Positions 1 through 10,761 are shown, counted from the stretch's first letter. The stretch: DNA of 64,000 nucleotides from Massilia aurea (GCF_024753205.1 NZ_JANUGZ010000003.1:1-64000); one strand, 5' to 3'. Notes: a model not told the origin generated them from the letters alone. A program made the numbers and translations.

Positions 1-35
1 TTCAACAATAGCCTGCTTATGAAAGACTTTGTGAA

Positions 36-87
36 CGGACTAGTGAAGAGTCCGTGTCCAAATGTCAGACCTGACCCCGGCTTTTTG
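36..87. repeat. REP-like palindromic element at 3' end of LysR gene
   Basis: A small hairpin (CGGACT at 36-41 pairing with AGTCCG at 49-54) is followed by the palindrome GTCAGACCTGAC (64-75) and a C/G-rich tail. The GTCAG-AC-CTGAC string resembles dispersed extragenic repeats I associate with Massilia/Janthinobacterium genomes; that family assignment is from memory and there is only one copy in this window. The stop codon and last codons of the LysR gene lie inside the element. Confidence 0.4.
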
Positions 88-991
88 AACTGTCGTGCGC
101 CGCTACCAGCATGTCGATCAGCGCGCGCGACGCTGCCGACAGGCCACGATGCGCCGGATAGACGACCGAGAATGCGCGTGTGCGGCCACTTAGCTGCGGC
201 AATATCTCCACCAGCTGTCCCGCTGCAAGGCTGGTTTCGGCAAACAGGCGCGGACACAGTGCGATCCCCATCCCCTGCTCGGCCAGCCAGATGACGCCCA
301 TCGCGTCGGTCGAGACCATCACCGATGCCGGCGGGATCCAGTCGATGTCGCGCCCGCCATCGCGCAGCTGCCAGGGGAACACCCGGCCGGTGTTGGGCCG
401 GACAAAGGCGATGCATTGCTGGCGCGCCAGGTCCTCGAGCGTCGCAAGCGATCCGGCGGTTTCCAAGTAGGCTGGGGATGCCAGCAGGCACAGTGGCGAT
501 GCTTCCAGCTGGCGCGACGCCATCGTGCTGCTCGGCAGTGGTCCGGAGCGGATCGCCAGGTCGAATCCTTCGGCCACCAGATCCACATTGCGGTTGGTGA
601 TATCGACGTCCAGCTCGACCAGCGGATAGGCGCGCGCGTAGGCGGCCAGTATCGGTGGCAGGCGCTGCTGGCCGTAGCCGGTGGACACGCTCATGCGCAC
701 CTTGCCGCTCAGTTGCGCCGTCGTGCTGCGCATCGCCTGCTCTGCCTGCCCGAGGCGGGCGAAGGCGTCGCGTGCCTCGTTGGCGTAGCGCTGACCGGCG
801 TCGGTAAGGCTGAGGCTGCGCGTGGTCCGGCGCAATAACTGTGTGCCGAGCCGTGCTTCGAGTCGCGACAGAGCCCGACTCAGCACCGACGGCGTGGTTG
901 ACAGCACGATCGCGGCTGCGCTGAACGAACCGTGCTCGACGACACTCAGAAATACTTCGACATCGGCCAGGTGATCGAACTTTCTCGCCAT
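65..991 (-). CDS. LysR-family transcriptional regulator
   Basis: 308 aa, the usual LysR length. The N-terminus carries the winged helix-turn-helix (about residues 6-65; recognition region about 22-41, SFSAAAIVLSTTPSVLSRAL). Residues from about 90 form the two-lobed effector-binding domain. The close spacing to a divergent nitroreductase gene, with 96 bp between start codons, is the classic arrangement in which a LysR protein controls its neighbour and itself; that control is inferred. The effector cannot be read from the sequence. The last six residues (KSRGQV) and the stop are encoded by a repeat-like palindromic element, so the C-terminus may have been replaced when the repeat landed. Confidence 0.92.
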   Translation of the reverse strand: MARKFDHLADVEVFLSVVEHGSFSAAAIVLSTTPSVLSRALSRLEARLGTQLLRRTTRSLSLTDAGQRYANEARDAFARLGQAEQAMRSTTAQLSGKVRMSVSTGYGQQRLPPILAAYARAYPLVELDVDITNRNVDLVAEGFDLAIRSGPLPSSTMASRQLEASPLCLLASPAYLETAGSLATLEDLARQQCIAFVRPNTGRVFPWQLRDGGRDIDWIPPASVMVSTDAMGVIWLAEQGMGIALCPRLFAETSLAAGQLVEILPQLSGRTRAFSVVYPAHRGLSAASRALIDMLVAAHDSSKSRGQV

Positions 992-1013
992 CTTGCTTCC
1001 TCAAGAACAAATC

Positions 1014-1059
1014 ATTTGCCAAATTCGTAGTTTATCTATCTACTGAGAAAAAATACAAT
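1014..1059 (+). promoter_or_regulatory. Divergent promoter/operator region, LysR gene and nitroreductase
   Basis: A sigma-70-like promoter for the nitroreductase is proposed: TTTATC (1031-1036), 17 nt spacer, TACAAT (1054-1059). Just upstream lies the palindrome ATTT-GCC-AAAT (1014-1024), with the T-rich/A-rich half-sites and short spacing of a LysR-type (T-N11-A) box. The -10 matches well, the -35 poorly, which suits an activator-dependent promoter. Assignment to the adjacent LysR protein is inference. Confidence 0.45.
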
Positions 1060-1087
1060 GGTGAATCTTTTATCTGGAAGGATTCAC

Positions 1088-1723
1088 ATGGAATTGCTCG
1101 ACAAACTGAACTGGCGCTATGCCACCAAGGCGATGGACCCGACCCGCAAGGTGCCGCAGGATAAGATCGATCGGATCATCGAAGCGGCGCGCCTGGCGCC
1201 GACGTCGTCCGGCCTGCAGCCCTATGAAATCCTGATCGTGAAGAATCAGGCGCTGCGCGCCCAGATCAAGGACGTCGCCTGGAACCAGGCGCAGGTGGTC
1301 GACGCCTCGCACCTGATGGTTTTTGCTGCCTGGGACAACTACACGCCCGAGCGGATCAACCACATGTTCGACCTGACCAACGAAGTACGCGGTTTCCACA
1401 ACGAAGGCTGGGAAGCCTATCGCCAGCAACTGCTGTCAACCTACCCGGGCCGCGATGCACAGGTGAACTTCGAGCACGCGGCGCGCCAGGCCTACATCGG
1501 CTTCAGTGCGGCCATGATCGCCGCCGCTTTCGAGGAAGTCGACTGCACGCCGATGGAAGGCTTCGATCCGGCCGCGGTCGACAGCATCCTGAACCTGGGC
1601 GAACGCCACCTGCGTAGCGTGGTCATTCTGCCGTTGGGCTATCGCAAGGCCGAAGATGACTGGCTGGCAGGCCTGGCGAAAGTGCGCCGCCCGCTCGACC
1701 AGTTCGTCAGCGAAATCGACTGA
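1088..1723 (+). CDS. NAD(P)H-dependent nitroreductase-family oxidoreductase
   Basis: 211 aa flavoprotein of the NfsB-like nitroreductase family. These are FMN-dependent enzymes that reduce nitroaromatics, quinones or related compounds with NAD(P)H. The N-terminal WRYATKAMDP is the FMN-contacting region, followed by AARLAPTSSGLQPYEI, typical of the family. The C-terminal LPLGYRKAEDDW also matches. The start at 1088 is chosen over an in-frame ATG at 1058 because GGAAGG (1075-1080) sits 7 nt upstream of it. It is transcribed divergently from the LysR gene. The physiological substrate is unknown. Confidence 0.9.
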   Translation: MELLDKLNWRYATKAMDPTRKVPQDKIDRIIEAARLAPTSSGLQPYEILIVKNQALRAQIKDVAWNQAQVVDASHLMVFAAWDNYTPERINHMFDLTNEVRGFHNEGWEAYRQQLLSTYPGRDAQVNFEHAARQAYIGFSAAMIAAAFEEVDCTPMEGFDPAAVDSILNLGERHLRSVVILPLGYRKAEDDWLAGLAKVRRPLDQFVSEID

Positions 1724-2177
1724 TTCCCGTTTTGCCGTAACCTGCCGGGCGGCGTCGATCTGCGCACGCCGCCCTCGTCCCCTACCATGATCAGGGGGAG
1801 TGACTCACCATCCGCGTATCGCGCTAGGCATCTCCGTGCTGCCCTCTGCGTTCGCGCATTAGGCGTCATGGGCCGGCCCCGGCCATGATCGCTGCTCTTC
1901 GGTGCCACGATCATCACCGTTGGTTAGTTACATTTTTAGCGAATGGGACTCAAACCTCGCTGTCCGGATCAGTCCATCCAACCTTCAGCAACTAATCTAC
2001 GCGCTCCCTTTCAATTTGGGCGTGTTTGCAACATGAACCCGGTTCGCCCGCCCCCTTTGCGTTCACGCAAAGCCGCGCACGCCCCTACCCCGTATATTTT
2101 TTTCCTGCGGGCTCTTGCCCGCGCGGAGGATCCGCGTCGTGCAGGTCCATGCCGCTGTGCCCACCGCGGGAATTGCG
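1724..2177. other. Gene-free stretch with a strong hairpin
   Basis: 454 bp between the nitroreductase and the hybrid kinase. A perfect 9-bp stem (GGGCGGCGT 1747-1755, ACGCCGCCC 1766-1774, 10-nt loop) lies just after the nitroreductase stop and could terminate it, though no T-run follows. A second hairpin (GCGGGC 2107-2112 / GCCCGC 2117-2122) precedes the kinase start. I see no convincing gene or promoter in the rest. Confidence 0.5.
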
Positions 2178-5048
2178 ATGCCGAACTTCGAGCGCTCGAG
2201 CCTGAACCGGAAGCTGACCATCATCTCGCTGCTCTCGACCGCGACGGCGTTGCTGTTCGTGTTCGGCGCGTTTGCCGTCACCTCCATCCACAATCACCGG
2301 CGCGCCGAAGCCGCGCAACTGACGGCGTTCGCGCGCGTCATCGGCGCGGCCTGCGCTGGCGACCTGATGCTGGTCGACCGCAAGCAGGCCGGTGCGACGC
2401 TGTCGGCCCTCGAAGCCCGCCAGAGCGTCTCGGCCGCCGTGCTGTACGACCGTTTCGGCCAGCCCATCGCCACCTACCACACGCCTGGGCGCCAGGCCGC
2501 CGCCCTCGCGCCGCTCGACGACATCGAGGCCGGCACGCTCGAGCGGATCAACCGCGGCGGCCGCGCGCTGCTGGCGCGCCACATGCGCGTGGTGCAGGCA
2601 GTGCGCCACGGCGAGCTGGTGGTGGGCGCGGTGATGATCGAAGCCGACCTGTTGCCGATGTGGCTCGACATCGCCACCAGCCTTGGCGTGATCGGGCTGG
2701 CGATGGGCGCGGCGCTGCTTGTGTCGCTGGTGCTGGCCGGACGCCTCAAGCACAGCATCGCCGAGCCAATCACCAAGCTGATCCAGGCCGCGCACAAGGT
2801 CTCGGCCAGCCAGAACTACGGCCTGCGCATCCCGCACACGCGCAGCGATGAACTGGGCGTGCTGATCGACAGCTTCAACGGGATGCTGGCGCAGATCGAA
2901 GAGCGCGGCGCCGCCCTGCTGCACCACCGCGACGAGCTCGAACGCCAGGTCGGCGTGCGCACCGAGCAGCTCGAGAAAGCCAAGAATGCGGCCGAAGCGG
3001 CCAGCCGCGCCAAGAGCGGCTTTCTGGCCACGATGAGCCACGAGATCCGCACGCCGATGAACGGCGTGCTGGGCATGACCGACATGCTGCTGGCCACGTC
3101 GCTGACCGACGCCCAGCGCAACTACACGCAGCTCGTAAAACGCTCGGGCGAGCACCTCCTGGTGATCATCAACGACATCCTTGATTTTTCCAAGATCGAA
3201 GCCGGCAAGCTCACCATCGAGTACATCAACTTCAACCTGTGGGACCTGCTCGACGAGATCCACAAGGTCTACACGCCGCAAGCCGCGGCCAAGGGCCTGG
3301 CGTGCGACTTCGACATCGCCAACGACATCCCGGTGGCGATCTGCGGCGATCCGAACCGGCTGCGCCAGGTCCTGGCCAACCTGCTGGGCAACGCGCTCAA
3401 GTTCACCGACGATGGCCGCATCCTGGCGCGCGTGCGCGTGGCGGGCGAAGACCCGCAACAGGTCATGCTGCGCTTCGAAGTGCACGACACCGGCATCGGC
3501 ATTTCGCGCGAAGCACGGGCGCGCCTGTTCAACGCCTTCTCACAGGCGGACGACTCCACCACCCGCAAGTACGGCGGCACCGGCCTGGGGCTGGCAATTT
3601 CAAAGCAGATCGTCGAGCTGATGAACGGCGCCATCGGCGTCGAGAATGCACAGCAGCGCGGCTCGGTCTTCTGGTTCACGGTCAGCTTCGACAAGCACCG
3701 GGTCGACCCGTACGCGCCGGGCCATCACCTCAACACACTCGATGGCTTGCGCGTGCTGGTGGTCGACGAGCAGGACGCCAGCCGCAAGGCGCTGGTGCAG
3801 CAGCTGACCGCGTGGCATGCGCAGTGCGACGACGTCGGTGGCGCGCTCGCGTTCGAGTGGCTGGTCAACGCGGCCCGCGCCGGACGGCCTTACGATGCCG
3901 CGGTGCTGGACATGGAACTGCGCGAGACCAGCGGCCTGGCCCTGGCCGCCGCAGTGCGCGCCGAACCGCTGGCGCGCGACACGCACCTGGTGTTGCTCAG
4001 CCCCGAACGGCTGGCCGCCGATCCGGTACAGCGGCGCGAGGCGGGCGTGGCGTACCAGCTGGTCAAGCCGGCGCGCGCGGCCGATCTGTATGCGTGCCTG
4101 GCGGTGCGCGCGGCCCGGCTCCAGCGGCCGGCCGCGCCGCCGGCAGAAGGCAGCGGCCAGGAACCCGCGCCGCATCCGGTCAAACGCGCGCGGCGCGTGC
4201 TGCTGGCCGAAGACAACCCGGTCAACGTCGAAGTCGCCCGCGCGATGCTGGAAAGCCTGGGTCTCGAAACGGGCTGCGCGAAAAACGGCCAGGAAGCGCT
4301 GCGCGCCGTGCACGAGGGCCGTTGGGATGCGGTGCTGATGGATTGCCAGATGCCGGTGATGGACGGCTTTGCGGCCACCGGCGAGATCCGGCGCCACGAG
4401 CGCGAAATGGGCCGCCAGCGCGGCCTGCCCGTGATCGCGATCACCGCCAACGCGCTGCAGGGCGACCGCGAAGCCTGCCTGGCGGCGGGCATGGACGATT
4501 ACCTGTCCAAGCCTTTCACCCAGCAGCAGCTGGCCACCGTCATCGGCCGCTGGATCGCGATGCCGCTGCTGTCGGCGCGCGAGCATGGCGACGAGCCGGT
4601 GGTCGAGATCGCGCCGGCGACGCCGCTGCCGCTACCGTCAGTCCGGCCTGCGCCTGCCGCCGCCGGTGCAGCCACGCGCACTGCCCCGGACGCCGACCCG
4701 ATCAACCGCACCGCCCTGGACAATATCCGCGCCCTGAGCCGCGACGACGGCGACGCCCTGGTACAGAAGGTGATTGCCGCCTATGTCGGCGACACGCCGC
4801 GCCAGTTGCATGCGCTGCGCCAGGCGCTGGGCGAAGGCGATGCCGAGAGCGTGCGGCGCGTGGCCCACGGCCTGAAATCGGCCAGCGCCAATATCGGCGC
4901 CACGCACTTGTCCAGCCTGTGCCGCGAACTCGAACAACTGGGACGCAGCGGCAATGTGGACAGCGGCGCTTTGCTGCTGGCCGACGCGGCACGCGAGTTT
5001 CGCGCGGTAAGACTGTCGCTTCACGCAGCGCTTGAAAAGGAATCCTGA
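2178..5048 (+). CDS. Hybrid sensor histidine kinase, BarA-like (CHASE8-HAMP-HisKA-HATPase-REC-REC-Hpt)
   Basis: 956 aa inner-membrane tripartite sensor kinase. In order: a TM helix near residues 12-34; a periplasmic region resembling CHASE8 ([15 protein letters not shown]...[14 protein letters not shown]); a second TM; HAMP; HisKA with phospho-His 288 in SHEIRTP; HATPase with N-box [14 protein letters not shown] and GTGLGLA; a first receiver with an imperfect acidic pair (VVDEQD); a full receiver with Asp 722 ([11 protein letters not shown]); and an Hpt domain with His 897 (HGLKSASAN). This layout supports a His-Asp-His-Asp relay like BarA. The cognate DNA-binding regulator is not in the window. 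The gene is followed after 1 nt by a GGDEF-EAL response regulator, a likely partner. The ATG at 2178 is chosen because upstream in-frame starts are TTG only. Confidence 0.93.
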   Translation: MPNFERSSLNRKLTIISLLSTATALLFVFGAFAVTSIHNHRRAEAAQLTAFARVIGAACAGDLMLVDRKQAGATLSALEARQSVSAAVLYDRFGQPIATYHTPGRQAAALAPLDDIEAGTLERINRGGRALLARHMRVVQAVRHGELVVGAVMIEADLLPMWLDIATSLGVIGLAMGAALLVSLVLAGRLKHSIAEPITKLIQAAHKVSASQNYGLRIPHTRSDELGVLIDSFNGMLAQIEERGAALLHHRDELERQVGVRTEQLEKAKNAAEAASRAKSGFLATMSHEIRTPMNGVLGMTDMLLATSLTDAQRNYTQLVKRSGEHLLVIINDILDFSKIEAGKLTIEYINFNLWDLLDEIHKVYTPQAAAKGLACDFDIANDIPVAICGDPNRLRQVLANLLGNALKFTDDGRILARVRVAGEDPQQVMLRFEVHDTGIGISREARARLFNAFSQADDSTTRKYGGTGLGLAISKQIVELMNGAIGVENAQQRGSVFWFTVSFDKHRVDPYAPGHHLNTLDGLRVLVVDEQDASRKALVQQLTAWHAQCDDVGGALAFEWLVNAARAGRPYDAAVLDMELRETSGLALAAAVRAEPLARDTHLVLLSPERLAADPVQRREAGVAYQLVKPARAADLYACLAVRAARLQRPAAPPAEGSGQEPAPHPVKRARRVLLAEDNPVNVEVARAMLESLGLETGCAKNGQEALRAVHEGRWDAVLMDCQMPVMDGFAATGEIRRHEREMGRQRGLPVIAITANALQGDREACLAAGMDDYLSKPFTQQQLATVIGRWIAMPLLSAREHGDEPVVEIAPATPLPLPSVRPAPAAAGAATRTAPDADPINRTALDNIRALSRDDGDALVQKVIAAYVGDTPRQLHALRQALGEGDAESVRRVAHGLKSASANIGATHLSSLCRELEQLGRSGNVDSGALLLADAAREFRAVRLSLHAALEKES

Positions 5049-5049
5049 C

Positions 5050-7221
5050 ATGCCTTCCGCTCCCACCCAGCGCGTGACGGTCCTGGTTGCCGACGACGAT
5101 CCGGTCATGCGGATGCTGATGCTCGAAATGGTGGCGCAGGTTGGCCTGGACGGAATTCAGGCCGGCGACGGCATCGAGGCCCTCGACCAGGCCCGCACCG
5201 GCCAGCCCGACCTGATCCTGATGGACGTCGACATGCCGCGCATGGACGGTTTTGCTGCCTGCCGCGCGATCCGCGCCGCCGAACGCGATGGCGTCTGCGT
5301 GCCGGTCATCATGGTGACCGGCAGCGACGACATCGAAGCCGTCACCCACGCCTACGAAGTGGGCGCGACCGATTTCGTGTCCAAGCCGATTAACTGGCAG
5401 ATCCTCGGCCACCGCGTGCTGTACGTGCTGCGCGCCAGCGACGCCATCGCCCGCCTGCGCATCGCCGACGCCCAGAACCGCGCCGTGCTGGCGGCGATTC
5501 CCGATACCTTCTTTCGCCTGAATGCCGATGGCTTCTATCTGGATTACGAGCAGGGTCATGAGCGTCCGGGACACGAACGTCCGGGACCAGGAGGACCCAC
5601 CCGCCCGGACCTGCCCGACAGCGCCGGCGCCCGCTTCATCGGCAAACACCTGACCGCGACGCTGCCGCCCGACATCGCCGGGCGCATGCTGGAGCAGATG
5701 AAAGCCGTGCTGACCACGCACCAGGTGCGCTCGGTCGAATACGAGCTGGTCGAGGCCGGCGTGGCCCAGCATTTCGAGGCGCGGCTGGTGGCCACCAGTT
5801 CGTCCGAAGTGCTGGGTCTCGTGCGCGACATCAGCGAGCGCAAACGCACCGAAGAACAGATCCGGCGCCTGGCCTATTGCGACGGCCTGACGGGGATCCC
5901 GAACCGCCAGGCGTTCCTGGAAACGCTCGAACGCGAGCTGCACCGCTCACGGATCGGCAACAAGAAGTTCGCGGTGCTGTTCATGGACCTCGACGCATTC
6001 AAGCGCATCAACGACACGCTTGGCCACAATGCGGGCGACCAGCTGCTCAAGATGGTATCCGAGCGCCTGCGCGACACCACGCGCCCGAGTGACCTGGTCT
6101 CGCGCGGCGATGGCGGCGACGTGAACGAAGACGGCGCCAGCAACCTGGCGCGCCTGGGTGGCGACGAATTCACGATCCTGATCCCGGACCTGGAGCGGGT
6201 CGAGCACGCGCTCAACGTCGCGCACCGGGTGAAAGAAGCGATGCGGCGCTCGTTCATCATCGAAGGCAACGAGATCTTCGTCACGGCCAGCATCGGCATC
6301 TCGCTGTTCCCGGAAGACGGCGACGATTGCGTCTCGCTTCTCAAGTTTGCCGACACCGCGATGTACCACGCCAAGAGCTGCGGCAAGAACAACGCCAAGT
6401 TGTACAGCTCATCACTGACGATGCAGATCATGAGCCACGTGAAGCTCGAGGTTGGGCTGCGCCGCGCGCTGCAGAACGACGAGCTGTATCTGGTGTACCA
6501 GCCGCAGCGCGACGTGCGCAGCACCGAGATTGTCGGCGTCGAGGCGCTGGTGCGCTGGCGCCACCCCGAGCGGGGCCTGATCGCGCCGACCGAATTCATC
6601 CCGCTGGCCGAAGAAACGGGCCTGATCGTGCCGATCGGCGAATGGGTGCTGCGCACCGCCTGCCGCCAGGCGCGCACGTGGCAACGCCTGACGCAGCGCA
6701 CGCTGCGCATTGCGGTGAACCTGTCAGCCAAGCAGTTCAAGGACGAGAACCTGTCGCAGATCGTGCTCTCGGCGCTGCTCGACACGGGGCTCGAGCCGCG
6801 CCTGCTCGAACTCGAGCTCACCGAAGGCACACTGATGGACGATGCGCGCGCCACGATGGTCACGCTCGAGCGCCTGCGCAGTATCGGCGTACACCTGTCG
6901 ATCGACGACTTCGGCACCGGGTATTCGTCGATGAATTACCTGAAGCGCTTCGACGTGCGCGCCTTGAAAATCGACCGCAGCTTCATCTCTGGCCTGCCGC
7001 AGGATTCCGAAAACGCGGCCATCACGCGCGCGATCATCGCGATGGCGCATGGCCTCAAAATGGTCGTGGTGGCCGAAGGCGTCGAGACGGGCGAGCAGCT
7101 CCTGATGCTCGAAGAATATGGCTGCGATATGGTGCAGGGCTACTATCTTGGCCACCCGTCAGGCGCCGAGACAATCACCGAGCTGCTGCAGGTCGTGCAA
7201 CTGGTGCTGCCAGCCAGGTAA
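5050..7221 (+). CDS. Response regulator with PAS, GGDEF and EAL domains
   Basis: 723 aa c-di-GMP signalling protein, co-transcribed with the hybrid kinase (1-nt gap; AAGGAA ribosome site in the preceding gene's end). The receiver has its acceptor at Asp 59 ([11 protein letters not shown]). A PAS-like segment follows, interrupted by a Pro/Gly/Arg-rich stretch ([10 protein letters not shown]). The diguanylate cyclase domain has an intact GGDEF at 370-374. The phosphodiesterase domain has EAL at 498-500 plus the catalytic signatures [21 protein letters not shown] and AEGVET. Both catalytic domains look competent. About 15 extra residues separate the RPSD inhibitory-site motif from GGDEF. Which activity dominates cannot be told from sequence. 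Confidence 0.94.
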   Translation: MPSAPTQRVTVLVADDDPVMRMLMLEMVAQVGLDGIQAGDGIEALDQARTGQPDLILMDVDMPRMDGFAACRAIRAAERDGVCVPVIMVTGSDDIEAVTHAYEVGATDFVSKPINWQILGHRVLYVLRASDAIARLRIADAQNRAVLAAIPDTFFRLNADGFYLDYEQGHERPGHERPGPGGPTRPDLPDSAGARFIGKHLTATLPPDIAGRMLEQMKAVLTTHQVRSVEYELVEAGVAQHFEARLVATSSSEVLGLVRDISERKRTEEQIRRLAYCDGLTGIPNRQAFLETLERELHRSRIGNKKFAVLFMDLDAFKRINDTLGHNAGDQLLKMVSERLRDTTRPSDLVSRGDGGDVNEDGASNLARLGGDEFTILIPDLERVEHALNVAHRVKEAMRRSFIIEGNEIFVTASIGISLFPEDGDDCVSLLKFADTAMYHAKSCGKNNAKLYSSSLTMQIMSHVKLEVGLRRALQNDELYLVYQPQRDVRSTEIVGVEALVRWRHPERGLIAPTEFIPLAEETGLIVPIGEWVLRTACRQARTWQRLTQRTLRIAVNLSAKQFKDENLSQIVLSALLDTGLEPRLLELELTEGTLMDDARATMVTLERLRSIGVHLSIDDFGTGYSSMNYLKRFDVRALKIDRSFISGLPQDSENAAITRAIIAMAHGLKMVVVAEGVETGEQLLMLEEYGCDMVQGYYLGHPSGAETITELLQVVQLVLPAR

Positions 7222-7240
7222 GGCCGCAGCACCAGCTGAT

Positions 7241-9646
7241 TCACGGATGCAGGCGCAGCGTGTAGCGCGCCGCCCCCGGCAACAACGGCGTCGGCTTGCC
7301 ATCGACCCAGGCCCCGTGCCCCGTCAGGAAAAACGGCGACAGCGGATGCCCGCTCTGCCCGCCCGGCATATTGTACAAACCCTCTTCTTCGCGCCCCGGC
7401 GACACGACCAGGCGTTCGGACTGGCCGAACTTCGGCCCCGCCACGCGCGGCATGTGCGCGTCGCCGGCCAGCTGGTCGGCCGGTGCGGCGAGCCAGGGCC
7501 GCAGCGCCGGCACCGCCATGCTGATCGGATGCGCAACGCCTGCCGTGTTGCGCTGGCCCCAGGTGGCTTGCGCCAGCGGCGTGCCGGCGTCCTGCAGCGC
7601 GGCGATCGCGCGGTCCACTGCGGCCAGTTGCAGCGCCTGCCAATCGGCGTGGCCCGGCGGCAGCCAGCCGGCCGGCCGTGTATCGAGCAGGCGCGCCACC
7701 ACGGCCGGCCAGCGCGCGCTGGCGCCGGCGGCGCTGGCCTTCGGATCGACCTCCTTCAGCGCCAGGTTGGCGCCGCCGTACAGCAGATCATGCAGCGCCC
7801 ACAGAAAATCGCGCGCAAGGCGGTAGCCAACCGAGTTGATGCTGGCACGGCCATCCCAGCTGGTCTCGAGCAGGCGCCGGAACTCGGCGCGCGCCGGATG
7901 CCCTGCCAGCGCCCCGGCGTCGAGCGCGGCCAGCGCGCGGTCACGCCAGGCGCCGATCAGGATCGCGCGATCGTCCAGCGCCGCGTCGAATGCACGGCGC
8001 ACATCGGTCTGCGCGCCCAGCGCCGCCAGGCCATCGTGCAGCTGATGGTTGCGCATGCCCAGGTCGTAGCCGCCGTCGCCCAGCAGCGCGTAACCGGCGC
8101 CCATCAACTGGCGGCTGTTGGCGGTGGAGAGCTGGCCATTGGCGGGATTGACCACGCGCGGATGCGCCGTATAGGGCAGCGCGCCCGCCCAGGTGGGCGT
8201 TGCGCTATCCGTTGTCAGCGGAAACGTCGTGGCGCTCGGCGCGGTCGTGCGCTGCGGCAGCAAGCCCGCGATCGTCCAGCCGATATTCCCCTGCGCGTCG
8301 CCGGCCACGAAGTTCTGCGCCGGGATGCCATCGGTGGCCGCCGTTGCCAGCGCGGCATCGAGCGTGGCGCTGGACTCGAGCTGAAGATGCTGCATGTTCA
8401 GCGCCGCCGGATCGTGCGCGATCCAGTGCACGGCGTAGCTGTGGCCACCGGCCTCGCGGATCGGGCCGAGCGACGTCTCGCGAACCACCATCCGTTCAGC
8501 GGGCGCGCCTTTCACCAGGATCGACTCGGCGTGTTCCTGCGGCGTTTCCCACTGGCCCGCCACCTTGACCTGCCCCGGGCGCGCAGCATCGACGCCCAGT
8601 TCGACCAGGTCCATCGCGTCGGCATAGCTGTTGGTGAAGGCCCACGCTACCTGGCCATTGCTGCCGACGATGACGGAAGGCGGCGCACCGGGCAGGCTCA
8701 CGCCGACGAGACGGCGCTGGCCGCCGGGCGCCGACGGATCAGGAAAACGCAGCGCCAGCCGGTACCAGATGTTCGGCAGTTGCAGGCCCAGATGCATGTC
8801 GTCGGCGACGATCGCCGCGCCGTTGGTGCTGCGGCTGCCGGCCAGCGCGTAGTTGTTGCTGCCGACGGAATCGGTCACGTCGAGGCCAGCCAGTTTGACG
8901 GGAGCATCCGCTGCGGCGGGCGCCCCACCCCACCAGGCTGGGGCACGCTCTGGAATCGGGGCCGGCGCTGGCGGGGCGCCGCCATCGAGCGTGGTGTCGA
9001 ATGCAGTCGCCTCGGGCAACAGGAAGGCCAGTTGCGCGGCGTCGCTGTGCTCGCGCAGCCAGCCGCGCGCCAGTTCGCGCGACGCCTGCATGCCTTGCAA
9101 GTCGATATACATGGCCCAGACGACGAGCAGCGAATCGGCGCCATGCCACGGCCGCTGCGCTGCGCCGGTCAGCGCGTACTCGAACGGCCGCGCACCCAGC
9201 GCCGCCAAGCCGGCATTGACACCGGCCGCATAGCGTTCGAGCAGCGCACGCTCGGCCGGCGCCAGGCGCGCGAACGTGGCCTGGGCGCGGGCGGCGAAAC
9301 GGTGAAGCCGGTTGGCGCGGTCGAGGGGCACGGCACGTGGCCCGAACAACTCGGCCAGCTCGCCGCTCGCCGTGCGGCGCAGCAGGTCCATCTGAAAGAA
9401 GCGTTCCTGGGCGTGCACGAAGCCGGTCGCATAGGCCACGTCTAGCCGCGTGGCCCCGGTGATCAGGGGCACGCCGCTCGCGTCGCGCTCGATGCGCACC
9501 TCGGCCGACAGACCCGCGCCCTGCCGCGCGCCATCGAGCTGCGGCAGGCTGGCGCGCAGGAACAGCCAGGCGCCCAGCAGCACCAGCAGCACGAGGCCCA
9601 GCAGCGCAACAAGGCTGCGCAACGTCCATTTCTTCCATCCCTGCAT
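7241..9646 (-). CDS. Penicillin acylase family protein (Ntn-hydrolase)
   Basis: 801 aa. A single N-terminal hydrophobic segment (about 8-30) acts as signal or anchor, so the protein is probably periplasmic. The penicillin amidase fold shows in IERDASGVPLITG, GFVHAQERFFQMDL and the autocatalytic junction VGSNNYALAG, where Ser 263 would become the N-terminal nucleophile of the beta chain after self-cleavage. The motif ADDMHLGL occupies the place of the family's A-N-D-P-H-L. Relatives hydrolyse beta-lactam side chains or acyl-homoserine lactones, so quorum quenching is possible but cannot be concluded here. It converges with the upstream GGDEF-EAL gene (19-nt gap). Confidence 0.92.
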   Translation of the reverse strand: MQGWKKWTLRSLVALLGLVLLVLLGAWLFLRASLPQLDGARQGAGLSAEVRIERDASGVPLITGATRLDVAYATGFVHAQERFFQMDLLRRTASGELAELFGPRAVPLDRANRLHRFAARAQATFARLAPAERALLERYAAGVNAGLAALGARPFEYALTGAAQRPWHGADSLLVVWAMYIDLQGMQASRELARGWLREHSDAAQLAFLLPEATAFDTTLDGGAPPAPAPIPERAPAWWGGAPAAADAPVKLAGLDVTDSVGSNNYALAGSRSTNGAAIVADDMHLGLQLPNIWYRLALRFPDPSAPGGQRRLVGVSLPGAPPSVIVGSNGQVAWAFTNSYADAMDLVELGVDAARPGQVKVAGQWETPQEHAESILVKGAPAERMVVRETSLGPIREAGGHSYAVHWIAHDPAALNMQHLQLESSATLDAALATAATDGIPAQNFVAGDAQGNIGWTIAGLLPQRTTAPSATTFPLTTDSATPTWAGALPYTAHPRVVNPANGQLSTANSRQLMGAGYALLGDGGYDLGMRNHQLHDGLAALGAQTDVRRAFDAALDDRAILIGAWRDRALAALDAGALAGHPARAEFRRLLETSWDGRASINSVGYRLARDFLWALHDLLYGGANLALKEVDPKASAAGASARWPAVVARLLDTRPAGWLPPGHADWQALQLAAVDRAIAALQDAGTPLAQATWGQRNTAGVAHPISMAVPALRPWLAAPADQLAGDAHMPRVAGPKFGQSERLVVSPGREEEGLYNMPGGQSGHPLSPFFLTGHGAWVDGKPTPLLPGAARYTLRLHP

Positions 9647-9723
9647 GGTGTCTCCGTGAGTACTCCCGCTTGCTGCGTATGTTGCCAGAAAACCCTGTCA
9701 ACCTGGATGGAGACGGCGGATGA

Positions 9724-10704
9724 TCAAACGGCGTTCTCGCCTGACCTCGCCTCGATCCTTTGCGTCGTTAGCCAGGGCAGCCGGGCAAAAACGGCGATGG
9801 GAATCAAAAATGGGTACAAACTCCAGATGGCCCGACCTTCGATACGTACGGACAAGGCTGCGTAGAGGGGCGGGATTGCCATCATCAAGAGAATCCCCTT
9901 GAGCGGCTTGATTGGCTCGGGTATCCGTTTCCATCCCAATACCGCCAACGGAATAACGATCATGGCAGCACTGGTCAAGGACATCAGCGCCCGGTGGTCA
10001 TGCAACGCTGCAACGACGGTGCCGATATTGGGCACCCATACGTAGGATGGCAGACCAGAAAAAAGCCACCACCGCACACTGACCAGCCAAAGCGCGGCAA
10101 CCGCCAGTGCAATGGCGCCGCGGACCAGGCCAACCTTGCCGAACACCAGCAGCCAACCGAGCAACAGGATGTTTTCTTCCCTGACCGACGTGGCAAACAA
10201 CGCGCCCGCCAGCGCAACCCAGGGCTGACAAGTCACGACACCGAGCACGAATACCGACTTGCCAAAAATGGCGCCGGGATCGGTGAGCAGATAGGGCGCA
10301 TACCAGAAGGTTGGCACCGAGAAGATGAGCAGTATTCCCGCCCACACCGTCTGGCGCCGGTTGCCGCCTGCAGCATGCACGACACAGGAAAGCACGATTG
10401 CGGTGCCGGCTGTTGCCAGCCAGTTCAGCATGGCGAACGCATGTCGAACGTCGCCCGGCATCAACGCCGCCAGGGCGGGCATGGTTACCCTGTAAGGAAA
10501 TGGTGCAACCAACGCGGAAAATGGAAGTTCTCCACGGAGATACCGCGCCGTATTGAAGTAGGCCAGCGAATCTTCAATGGTGCCGCCCCAACGGGCCCAC
10601 ATGATTGCCAGTGAACACGCGGCAAACGCCAGAGACAGGCCAATCCACTGCGTTCGCGACCATGCGCTTTCGGAAGAAATTGCCCCGTTTTTCATGCCAT
10701 CCAT
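9724..10704 (-). CDS. Polytopic membrane protein of unknown function
   Basis: 326 aa with about eight to nine hydrophobic segments (for example around 20-36, 95-115, 125-140, 170-205, 205-225, 255-275 and 285-310 by eye). I do not recognise the family. It resembles integral-membrane proteins near glycosyltransferase-C-like families, but no catalytic motif is evident. PFPYRVTMPALAALMPGD after the first TM might be a loop motif. The start could be at 10704 or at Met 4 (10695), which has GGATGG close upstream. It lies between the acylase and recR on the same strand with gaps of 57-77 bp. Composition is slightly less GC-rich than the neighbours. Confidence 0.7.
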   Translation of the reverse strand: MDGMKNGAISSESAWSRTQWIGLSLAFAACSLAIMWARWGGTIEDSLAYFNTARYLRGELPFSALVAPFPYRVTMPALAALMPGDVRHAFAMLNWLATAGTAIVLSCVVHAAGGNRRQTVWAGILLIFSVPTFWYAPYLLTDPGAIFGKSVFVLGVVTCQPWVALAGALFATSVREENILLLGWLLVFGKVGLVRGAIALAVAALWLVSVRWWLFSGLPSYVWVPNIGTVVAALHDHRALMSLTSAAMIVIPLAVLGWKRIPEPIKPLKGILLMMAIPPLYAALSVRIEGRAIWSLYPFLIPIAVFARLPWLTTQRIEARSGENAV

Positions 10705-10761
10705 GCCAAGCCGCTTTTTGAAAATTGATGGAAGATGCGACCTTGAGACGCCGGCAATAAC

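Noticed and set aside
1639..1917. 92-residue minus-strand frame downstream of the nitroreductase
   Set aside because: Overlaps the end of a real gene, has no ribosome site and an Arg-rich random-looking translation.
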